NCBI GenBank assembly: GCA_024451685.1
Contig: JAMXCW010000005.1
Span: forward strand, 1 to 64,000
Reading direction: 5' to 3'
Length of the DNA: 64,000 nt
From: Candidatus Bathyanammoxibius amoris
GTDB taxonomy: Bacteria > Planctomycetota > Brocadiia > Brocadiales > Bathyanammoxibiaceae
This document shows, in pieces, positions 9,036 to 15,657 of the stretch (its first letter is position 1; every line of letters starts with the position of its first letter). The position numbers were made by a program, and so were the translations under genes. The notes beneath the pieces are model-generated. The model was given only the letters and a program-made list of their open reading frames with translations. It did no database searches and was not told where the DNA came from.

Positions 9036-9731
9036 CTACCTGGCGTCGTCGTACAGCTTTTTTAGTCTCTCGGGTGACACGCCGCAGAAATAGGCTGCAA
9101 ACAAGAAGAGATTCAAAAAGTGCTGCCTGTAGATGCCCCTGTCCAGGTATCTCCTTGCGGACGTTACCACAGGGTCCTGGATTATATGCAGGCGGCCGCG
9201 CCGCCTGAGCCTCCGTATTATGTCCACGTCTTCCATTATCGGTATGTCCTTAAAGCCGCCGAGTTTCTCAAATGTCTTTCGGGTGAGAAAAAGCCCCTGG
9301 TCGCCGTAGCGGGCCCACCACCAGCCGAAGCGGGTAAAGAAGGTCAGGAATCCGAGAAACGGACGTGAGGTGTCAAACCTCAACCTGAACGAGCCGGCCG
9401 TCACCCCCGGTCTTTTAAGCCCCTCAGCTATCTCCTCAAACGCGCCTTGCGGGATGACTGTATCGGCATGGAGAAAGAGCAGTATATCCCCGGAGGCGTG
9501 TCTTACGCCCATGTTCATCTGGGCGGCCCGGCCTCTTTTGCCCTCAATTACCCTGGCGTACGGGCCTGCGATCTCACGCGTTCGGTCGCGGCTCCCGCCG
9601 TCCACCACAATCACCTCAGAACGGCCTGAGCGCCACCTCTGCTCCGTAACGGCCTTCAGCGTGGCCGCAATCGTGTCCGCCTCGTTCAGCGCCGGTATTA
9701 TGACAGAAATTGTTTCTGCACGTTCAGTCAA
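9036..9731 (-). CDS. Family 2 glycosyltransferase (TIGR04283-like)
   Basis: 231 residues. GT-A fold markers: SVIIPALNEADTI at the N-terminus, VVDGGSRDRT (nucleotide-sugar loop), FLHADT (DxD-like metal site), and the downstream MEDVDIIRRL acidic helix. The length and the pattern GSFRLRFD...GDQGLF fit the transferase-2 subfamily TIGR04283, often seen next to selenium/radical-SAM genes, though none are here. Likely membrane-associated sugar transfer to a lipid or small acceptor; acceptor unknown. It is monocistronic and divergent from the 9855 gene. Confidence 0.85.
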   Translation of the reverse strand: MTERAETISVIIPALNEADTIAATLKAVTEQRWRSGRSEVIVVDGGSRDRTREIAGPYARVIEGKRGRAAQMNMGVRHASGDILLFLHADTVIPQGAFEEIAEGLKRPGVTAGSFRLRFDTSRPFLGFLTFFTRFGWWWARYGDQGLFLTRKTFEKLGGFKDIPIMEDVDIIRRLRRRGRLHIIQDPVVTSARRYLDRGIYRQHFLNLFLFAAYFCGVSPERLKKLYDDAR

Positions 9732-9854
9732 GAGATTTCAGCCCCTTGTAGAATTAGCTTGAGAAAGTCGGCGTTTGGTGATAGATTTTTTATCAGTTAA
9801 AGTAAGGTAAGCCAAGAGTTTTTTTAGGTTTTTACACGCAAAGGGGGGGATGAA

Positions 9855-10193
9855 ATGGGTAACGCCTTTGGAGGTATTTATACCTGCCGGACCTGTGGCA
9901 TGATTGCCACCGAAAAGGGCCACCTCTGCGCACCGGCGCAGACCACAAAGGTAACCAAATGTTCCTACTGCGGCAGGGTTGCGTCTGACCCGAGGCACGT
10001 ATGTGAGCCGAAGCTTGTTACCCTGAAGTTCTATTGCGATACGTGCGGGCGGCTCTCTAACGTTAGAAACATGCTGTGTAATCCATTACCCATACCCGGG
10101 GCCGCTTCAAAGAAGGCAGCTAAAAAGAAAAAGGTGAAGCGGACGAAGAAGGTGAAAAAAAAGGCGAAGAAGAAGGTAAAAGCTAAGAGGTGA
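9855..10193 (+). CDS. Small Cys-rich protein with a Lys-rich tail
   Basis: 112 residues, start supported by seven Gs 6 bases upstream. Three successive motifs of the form CxxC followed about ten residues later by a single C (CRTCGM...HLC; CSYCGR...HVC; CDTCGR...MLC), suggesting zinc-binding knuckles, fill residues 10-75. The last 30 residues are nearly all Lys/Ala/Arg (KKAAKKKKVKRTK...), like histone-H1 or nucleic-acid-binding tails. I infer a small DNA- or RNA-binding protein, possibly nucleoid-associated. I do not recognise the family by name. Monocistronic, convergent with the next gene. Confidence 0.75.
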   Translation: MGNAFGGIYTCRTCGMIATEKGHLCAPAQTTKVTKCSYCGRVASDPRHVCEPKLVTLKFYCDTCGRLSNVRNMLCNPLPIPGAASKKAAKKKKVKRTKKVKKKAKKKVKAKR

Positions 10194-10241
10194 TAGCGGC
10201 AGGGGAACCACAAATTCTTGTATACCGGGTTAACGTTTGCG

Positions 10242-10811
10242 TTACCAGGACTTGAAAACGCCAGGGAGGAGGAAAGGAACATGTTTTTTATATTCTTCAT
10301 GCTTTTCAGCATATTCTTCGGAGAGCCTCTTTTCTTCTAGAAGGGCGATCGTTAGAAGTAAGGCGATCCATACAGGCGTAACGGCCAGGGCCCAGAGCGC
10401 CTTAAACAGGATGGCCCAGCCTATGGGCCACAGGATTTCTCCAAGGTATATCGGGTGTCTGAGACGCCTGTAGATACCATTCGTTACCAGCCTGCGCTGG
10501 CGGTTTGGCGCGCTGGCTGCGGCGGGCAGGCCTATCTGCCACACCGCCAGGATTATTATTAATGCGCCCGTTCCAAACAGCGTAAGGCCCACACCCCATG
10601 CTGCGGCGTCGGGTATCGCCAGGCGCGGCTGCGGACACAGTGGCAGCAATAACCTCGACATGGTGGTGCATGTTATGAGTATAGAAAACGTGACCACGTT
10701 GAAGGGGAACACCAGGAGGTTTCTCACGCCGGCCGACATATAACCCACTACGACAGAGACAAAGCCAATGACACCGGCAACGATGAGATGTAGGAAGGGG
10801 AATTCGGTCAT
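10242..10811 (-). CDS. Isoprenylcysteine carboxyl methyltransferase-family membrane protein
   Basis: 189 residues with four to five hydrophobic segments. The C-terminal half carries the family signature: LVTNGIYRRLRHPIYLG (about 107-123), a hydrophobic hairpin, then LEEKRLSEEYAEKHEEY (about 157-173) ending in PFLLPG. In the ICMT/PEMT fold these bind S-adenosylmethionine at the membrane face. Bacterial members methylate small or lipid substrates; the substrate here is unknown. It is last in the leftward miaA run, 60 bases after the exonuclease gene. Confidence 0.8.
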   Translation of the reverse strand: MTEFPFLHLIVAGVIGFVSVVVGYMSAGVRNLLVFPFNVVTFSILITCTTMSRLLLPLCPQPRLAIPDAAAWGVGLTLFGTGALIIILAVWQIGLPAAASAPNRQRRLVTNGIYRRLRHPIYLGEILWPIGWAILFKALWALAVTPVWIALLLTIALLEEKRLSEEYAEKHEEYKKHVPFLLPGVFKSW

Positions 10812-10871
10812 TTTATGATTTTATGAACAGTACGTTCTGATGTGAGAATAAAGACGCTTTCGTCAAACCAC

Positions 10872-11828
10872 TCAGGACGCCTTCCCACCCTTGTAAAGCA
10901 TCGTCCCGAACATCCTGTGGTATGCCGTCCAGTTGTTTTCCGGGTCCTGGCTCTCGGCCACGACCCTGGAGAAGCCCTGCAGCTTTGCGTCAAGGTTGTC
11001 GAGGTAGTGTACTGCCAGGGCCTCCGCGATCATGGGCATCCTGGGGGAGTTGGTGTCGACCTCGCCGTGGTGGCTCAGTATGATGTGCATGACCCGGTCA
11101 AGCAGCTCGGCTGGAAAATCCTTTATCTTTGCGGCCTTCTCCTCGACCATAAGCACTCCGGTTACGATATGCCCCACCAGGCGTCCGTGGTCGGTGTACT
11201 GAAAGCCGGCCTTGTAGGAAAGTTCCCGCAGCTTGCCGATGTCGTGGAGTATCATGCCCGTGATGAGGAGGTCCCTGTCAAGGAAGTTGTGGTAGTGGTC
11301 GGCGGTCTTCGCAGCAAGCTTGGTCACGGACACGGTATGGTCCAGCAGGCCCCCGAGATAGGCATGATGATAGCTGACCGAGGCGGGACACTGGCGGAGC
11401 CTGTTGGTTATATCCTCGTCCTCCAGAAAGAGTTTCAGGAGCCTGGAGAGGTGCGGGTCCTTGACCGAGTCGGCGAGCCCTTCGAGTTCTTCCATTAACT
11501 CCCCGGCGTCTTTTTCGGAAGACGGGAACAGGTCGTTCATATCGGGCGGGATAAGTTCCCGAGAAAAGCTCGTTATCTTCAGCTGCGGTTTGTTATTATA
11601 TTCTCCGACCTCCCCCTGGACCCTTAGGAAGCCGTCTGTCCCGAAGGACTCTATTTGGTTGACGTCTACGTCCCACATCACGGCGGCAATGCTGCCGGTC
11701 TTGTCGGCCAGTTCGGCACGTATAGAGTTCTTCCCGTTGCCGTAGGACCGCACCACCTTCGATTTGAGTACAAAGACCTCGTCTACTTTGACGCCGGGTT
11801 TTAGTTGATTGATAAACGTTCTGCCCAT
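10872..11828 (-). CDS. OB-fold/HD-domain 3'-5' exoribonuclease, YhaM-like
   Basis: 318 residues. An N-terminal OB-fold nucleic-acid-binding domain (about 15-95, VRSYGNGKNSIRAEL...GEVGEYNNKPQLKI) is followed by an HD phosphohydrolase domain with metal ligands His164 (LLDHTV) and His195-Asp196 (MILHDIGK), then ILSHHGE. Order and length match B. subtilis YhaM, which trims RNA and single-stranded DNA 3' ends. Cytoplasmic. It starts 33 bases after the gcvH-like gene and is probably co-transcribed with it and miaA. Confidence 0.85.
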   Translation of the reverse strand: MGRTFINQLKPGVKVDEVFVLKSKVVRSYGNGKNSIRAELADKTGSIAAVMWDVDVNQIESFGTDGFLRVQGEVGEYNNKPQLKITSFSRELIPPDMNDLFPSSEKDAGELMEELEGLADSVKDPHLSRLLKLFLEDEDITNRLRQCPASVSYHHAYLGGLLDHTVSVTKLAAKTADHYHNFLDRDLLITGMILHDIGKLRELSYKAGFQYTDHGRLVGHIVTGVLMVEEKAAKIKDFPAELLDRVMHIILSHHGEVDTNSPRMPMIAEALAVHYLDNLDAKLQGFSRVVAESQDPENNWTAYHRMFGTMLYKGGKAS

Positions 11829-11861
11829 GATAGGTCTGGCTACTGCACTTTCGCCTTTAAG

Positions 11862-12254
11862 TTACCTTCTTACCTTTTTCTGCGTACTGGCTAGATAATC
11901 CTCTGGACTCAAGAGCGTATCATCAATGCGAGGCGGGCTCGAGAGCTTAATCTTCAACAACCATCCCCGCTTGTACGGGTCTTTATCGATTATGGTGGGG
12001 TTTTTTAAGACAGCACTGTTGGTCTCGACCACTATACCCTCGAGGGGAGACATTATTTCGTGAAGGGCATCGGTCGTTTCCACGTCACCCAGGGCCACAC
12101 CCACAAGGAGTTCATCTTCCTTCTTGGGTAGTTCCAGGTTGAGGACCTTGCCCAGGCCTTCCAGGGCGAATTCGGTGAGGCCGATATAGGCCGTGCGGCC
12201 CCTGGTCCTTACCCATTCATGGGTTAGAGCGTATTTTAAGTCTTTTGGTAGCAT
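11862..12254 (-). CDS. GcvH-like lipoyl-domain protein without the lipoyl lysine
   Basis: 130 residues, collinear with glycine-cleavage H protein along its whole length: LKYALTHEWVR (6-16), IGLTEFALEGLG (24-35), the lipoyl hairpin, SPLEGIVVETN (69-79), PYKRGWLLKIK. In true H proteins the hairpin reads ES-V-K-A with lipoate on the Lys; here the segment is ETTDAL and Asp62 stands where Lys should be. It therefore cannot carry lipoate in the normal way and is unlikely to act in glycine cleavage; no gcvP or gcvT is nearby. Possibly a scaffold or repurposed domain. Sits between miaA and the YhaM-like gene in one transcription unit. Confidence 0.8.
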   Translation of the reverse strand: MLPKDLKYALTHEWVRTRGRTAYIGLTEFALEGLGKVLNLELPKKEDELLVGVALGDVETTDALHEIMSPLEGIVVETNSAVLKNPTIIDKDPYKRGWLLKIKLSSPPRIDDTLLSPEDYLASTQKKVRR

Positions 12255-12320
12255 GGTTTAAATGTGCCCCGCCGCGCGACTCTAGCAAAGAATTGGCAGA
12301 CTGTCAAGGGGTGATAAAAC

Positions 12321-13244
12321 TTATCGTTCGAGCACCCGTTGCACGCGTTTTGATACGGATTTTGTGTCTTCTCCCTCGTTTATCACCATCCATATAGCGC
12401 GGGGGAAACTTCTGAACCAGGTCATCTGCCGCTTGGCGAATCTTCGCGTGTGTTGTTTAATATTGTCGCGCATCTGATCGGCGCTCAGTTTGCCGTCGAG
12501 ATATTCGATGACCTCTTTGTAGCCCAGCGCCTCGCGGGCCTGTTTGCCCAAAGAACCTTTCGGATGGCTGAGCAGTCTTTGGGTCTCTTCTACGAGGCCC
12601 TGCTCAAGCATCTTGTCCACCCGTTGTTCAATCCTCCGGTGGAGGTCGGATTTGCTGCGGTACAGGACTATCAGGCTAGATTCGCCGCCGTCGCGGCCCC
12701 ATTCCCGCTGAAGCAGGGATATGGCACGGCCCGTCTTCTGGTGGACCTCGAGCGCGCGGACGATGCGGCGCAGGTCGCCGTCGTTTATCCTGGCCGCGCC
12801 GCCGGGGTCGGCGTCTTTCAGTATATTATGGAGATACGCGCTGCCCTTTTCCTCTGCCACGGCCATGAGTTCCTCCCTCAGCGCCCAGTCGGCCTCAGGG
12901 CCGCTGAAGAGGCCCTCCCTGAGGGCCTTTATATACAGCCCCGTGCCGCCTGTGACGAGATGTCTCCCGCCCCTCTGTTCCACATCAGTGATTACCTGCT
13001 GCGCGTCACGCACGAAACGGCCGACGCTGTAGGACTCAGACGGCTCCACCACGTCTATCAGGTGATGCGGCACCCCGGCCCTTGCCTCGCTGGACGGCTT
13101 GGCCGTCCCGATATCCATCCCGCGGTACACCTGCATAGAGTCCGCCGAGATTATCTCAGCGCCCATTGCGCGCGCCACGTGGAATGCCACGTCAGACTTG
13201 CCGCTGGCGGTAGGCCCGGTAAGAATCCATAAGGGTTGGTTCAT
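12321..13244 (-). CDS. miaA: tRNA dimethylallyltransferase
   Basis: Adds the dimethylallyl group to A37 of tRNAs reading UNN codons. 307 residues: P-loop GPTASGKS (10-17), DSMQVYRGMDIGTAKP, PHHLIDVVEP, SVGRFV, GGTGLY and the C-terminal RRFAKRQMTWFRS, all standard for MiaA. The open frame runs 76 codons further upstream, but that extension is AT-rich, unlike MiaA, and the usual family length is given by the ATG at 13244. First gene of the leftward run to gcvH-like, exonuclease and ICMT genes. Confidence 0.95.
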   Translation of the reverse strand: MNQPLWILTGPTASGKSDVAFHVARAMGAEIISADSMQVYRGMDIGTAKPSSEARAGVPHHLIDVVEPSESYSVGRFVRDAQQVITDVEQRGGRHLVTGGTGLYIKALREGLFSGPEADWALREELMAVAEEKGSAYLHNILKDADPGGAARINDGDLRRIVRALEVHQKTGRAISLLQREWGRDGGESSLIVLYRSKSDLHRRIEQRVDKMLEQGLVEETQRLLSHPKGSLGKQAREALGYKEVIEYLDGKLSADQMRDNIKQHTRRFAKRQMTWFRSFPRAIWMVINEGEDTKSVSKRVQRVLER

Positions 13245-13457
13245 AATTTGATGGTATATAGAATTTACGGAAACGCTCAGGTTGTATACACTTACAAGAT
13301 ATAGTACCACATGCTCCCAAACAATCAAGTTATAGTAATCTTTCGGCTTGACAAAGTTCTTGGCGTGGGGAATAATTTTCACTGGGATTATCTTTTTTAC
13401 ACAGGATTTTATACCTCCGAAAATATCCAAGTTAGTGTTTAAGATTTTTACTGTAGG

Positions 13458-13475
13458 AGCTTGATTTATCAAGCT
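13458..13475. promoter_or_regulatory. Perfect 18-bp palindrome upstream of the DUF262 gene
   Basis: Arms AGCTTGAT / ATCAAGCT separated by TT, 62-79 bases before the start of the DUF262-HNH gene. Size and symmetry fit a dimeric repressor operator, or a small hairpin. The whole 292-base divergent gap 13245-13536 is AT-rich; I see no clean sigma-70 promoter in it. Confidence 0.4.
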
Positions 13476-13536
13476 ATTTGTAAGCCATTTAGAGTGTTCA
13501 AAGCCCAGATCATTTCCGATTTAAGGAGATATTAGG

Positions 13537-14892
13537 ATGAATGAAGAGATTAAGGAACAAAGCGAACTCGAATTTGAGCAACCATTAGAGGAAGAAATTG
13601 AACGTATAGAACTCCTTCCATCAAAGAGAAGGGTCTATACTAATCAAGGAGACCCTGAAATAGATTCACTTCATGGAAAATTTAAAAGAGGCAAATTAAA
13701 CATACAACCAGATTTCCAACGTCATTTTGTATGGGATGTAGCGAAATCAAGCAGGCTAATAGAATCAGCATTCTTGGATATACCTCTTCCTGTGATATAC
13801 ATATCCGAAGAAAGAGACGGAAAAGAATGTGTTATTGATGGGCAACAGCGATTGACGGCCTTTTTCTCATTTATAGATGGGCAGTTTCCAGATGGGAGAG
13901 ATTCTAAGCTTACTGGATTAAAAGTCTTTACAGAACTCAACAAAAAATCGTTTAAAGAGCTAGACGATGAGATGCAAGACAAAACAAGGTATTGTAAGAT
14001 TCGTACAATAACCTTTAGGAAAGAATCAGATCCCGACTTAAAATTTGAAATATTCGAGAGATTGAATACGGGCGCTGTTTCTTTGAATGACCAAGAATTA
14101 AGAAATTGTATTTATAGAGGCCCATATAACAAATTATTAAAGGCACTTTCTAAAGAAAAGGATTTTATGTCTCTTTTAGGACTTAAGCAGCCAGATAAAA
14201 GGATGAAAGACGTTGAACTTGTTTTAAGGTTTGCAGCGTTTTATCACTCTACTTACTTAAACTATAAACCACCTATGAGAAAGTTTCTTAACAATGATAT
14301 GCAACAGTACCAAGGTATATCAGAAGCACAATCTACTGAATTAAGAAATGCATTTAAAAACTCAATCACGATAATAAAATCCTTATTGGATGTTCATGCT
14401 TTTAAGAGGTTCTATAAAGGTAATGAAAAAGATCCAAATGGATATTGGGAACCCAAGAAATTCAATGCTTCTTTATACGATATTTTAATGTATTCTTTTG
14501 TAAGAGAGGATAAAAACAAAGTTTACCAGAATTTGGACTCAACTCGTGAAGCATTGATACATTTAATGACAAACGATCGAGAACTCATCGATTCCATAGA
14601 GCTTTCCACTAGCAGCGTACAAGCGGTAACAAAGCGATTTGATAAGTGGAGACTTGTGTTACAAGATATAATTGGTATTGCACAAAAAGAACCACGCTGC
14701 TTTTCGTCAAAATTAAAGAAAGAGTTATACGATAGTGACCCAACTTGTACAATTTGTTGTCAGAAGATTCTAAAGGCCGATGACGCAGCAATAGACCATA
14801 TAGAGCAGTATTGGACAGGAGGTAAAACTATACCAGAAAATGCAAGATTGACCCATAGATATTGCAATTGGGCAAGACCAAGGAAAGGTTAG
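13537..14892 (+). CDS. DUF262 / HNH endonuclease protein (GmrSD-like, candidate defence nuclease)
   Basis: 451 residues. The N-terminal DUF262 (GmrS/ParB-Srx-like NTPase) domain has the DGQQR motif (101-105) after QPDFQRHFVWD (57-67) and the F-E-RLNTGAV-L--QELRNC block (about 170-190). The C-terminus is a zinc-finger-like HNH nuclease: CTICC, then IDHIEQYW, then N-ARLTHRYCNWARP (about 405-449). This is the architecture of modification-dependent type IV restriction (GmrSD) and related anti-phage proteins, in one chain with an HNH domain. Clear AAGGAGAT ribosome-binding site. Codons are markedly AT-rich beside miaA and addB, pointing to transfer. A transposase lies directly downstream. Confidence 0.85.
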   Translation: MNEEIKEQSELEFEQPLEEEIERIELLPSKRRVYTNQGDPEIDSLHGKFKRGKLNIQPDFQRHFVWDVAKSSRLIESAFLDIPLPVIYISEERDGKECVIDGQQRLTAFFSFIDGQFPDGRDSKLTGLKVFTELNKKSFKELDDEMQDKTRYCKIRTITFRKESDPDLKFEIFERLNTGAVSLNDQELRNCIYRGPYNKLLKALSKEKDFMSLLGLKQPDKRMKDVELVLRFAAFYHSTYLNYKPPMRKFLNNDMQQYQGISEAQSTELRNAFKNSITIIKSLLDVHAFKRFYKGNEKDPNGYWEPKKFNASLYDILMYSFVREDKNKVYQNLDSTREALIHLMTNDRELIDSIELSTSSVQAVTKRFDKWRLVLQDIIGIAQKEPRCFSSKLKKELYDSDPTCTICCQKILKADDAAIDHIEQYWTGGKTIPENARLTHRYCNWARPRKG

Positions 14893-14916
14893 TAGGGTGC
14901 GTCTTGATGCGCTCAA
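14893..14916. repeat. REP-like element upstream of the transposase
   Basis: GTAGGGTGCGTC-TTGATGCGC just after the DUF262 stop and before the transposase. A related copy in the reverse sense lies at 49121-49147 (GTAGGGTGCGTC-AAGATGCATCC). Likely a substrate-type repeat of the adjacent transposase or an intergenic REP family. Confidence 0.5.
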
Positions 14917-14930
14917 GAAAATGAGATGAC

Positions 14931-15482
14931 ATGCAATCGCGCAAACACCACCGCCGTTCCATCCGGTTAAAGGGCTACGATTATTCACGGAAGGGGGCGT
15001 ATTTTGTAACGATATGCACGCAGAAGAAAACGTGTTTATTTGGTGACATTGAAGATAGAAATATGGTTTTAAATGCAATAGGGCAAATAGTAGAAAACTG
15101 TTGGGAGGAAATCCCTAAACATTTTGATAACGTGAAACTCGACGTATTTGTTATCATGCCGAATCATTTGCATGGGATTATTGTTCTTCCCAATGACCAG
15201 CAGCTTCACGAGCGTAGGGGCACGGCATGCCGTGCCCCTACAATTGAATCATATGGCAAACCTGTAGTAAGGTCGTTACCAACCATCATACGATCACTTA
15301 AATCAAGCGTTACAAAATACGTTAATCAACTTCGCAGAACACCTGGTTCTCACGTTTGGCAACGCAACTATTATGAGCATGTAATCCGTAATGAAGATGA
15401 CTTGAATGAAATAAGGGAATACGTAATGAATAATCCACTGAAATGGGAGCTGGACGAAGAAAATCCGAGCGCTAGTGTGTAA
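14931..15482 (+). CDS. REP-associated tyrosine transposase (Y1/HUH type, Transposase_17)
   Basis: 183 residues. HUH motif as MPNHLHG (His79, His81); candidate catalytic tyrosines Tyr147/Tyr148 in RNYYEHVIRN; N-terminus RLKGYDYSRKGAYFVTICT is typical of RAYT proteins, which nick single-stranded DNA at REP hairpins. The gene appears intact. A 28-bp perfect palindrome sits inside the coding frame (15214-15241) and adds about ten residues (RRGTACRAPT) between the HUH motif and the tyrosine. No flanking inverted ends or target duplication typical of an insertion sequence are visible, so it may be a domesticated RAYT. Confidence 0.9.
   Translation: MQSRKHHRRSIRLKGYDYSRKGAYFVTICTQKKTCLFGDIEDRNMVLNAIGQIVENCWEEIPKHFDNVKLDVFVIMPNHLHGIIVLPNDQQLHERRGTACRAPTIESYGKPVVRSLPTIIRSLKSSVTKYVNQLRRTPGSHVWQRNYYEHVIRNEDDLNEIREYVMNNPLKWELDEENPSASV
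15214..15241. repeat. 28-bp perfect palindrome inside the transposase ORF
   Basis: The half-site GTAGGGGCACGGCA is followed at once by its exact reverse complement TGCCGTGCCCCTAC. It is 28 bp, so the frame depends on its flanks, and the protein reads RRGTACRAPT through it. It looks like an inserted REP hairpin tolerated in a loop of the protein. Confidence 0.85.
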
Positions 15483-15532
15483 AATATGTAGGGAAAGGCC
15501 CCTGTGCCTGCCCTGAGAATGAAGGGTAACTA

Positions 15533-15574
15533 TCCGCCCGCCCCAAAAATGGTGGATTTCCAACCTGAGGCGGA
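15533..15574 (+). repeat. Dispersed 42-bp hairpin repeat, copy A
   Basis: Ends form a stem TCCGCC / GGCGGA; the core contains CCCCAAAAATGG and GGATTTCCAACCT. Copies B (58278-58319) and C (26970-27014, reverse sense) share the core. It lies between the transposase and addB. Confidence 0.75.
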
Positions 15575-15657
15575 TTGCCCCTGCAAAGATATTGTCAATA
15601 GCAGAGGTTGTACACAATTAGGTTTAGCACGGAGACGTTCAGTTAGAAGCAGAATCA

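Noticed and set aside
12450-13232. 260-codon ORF opposite miaA
   Set aside because: miaA is complete and conserved on the other strand; this is a GC-rich shadow.
13245-13472. N-terminal extension of miaA (76 codons)
   Set aside because: AT-rich, unlike MiaA, and the family start is at 13244.
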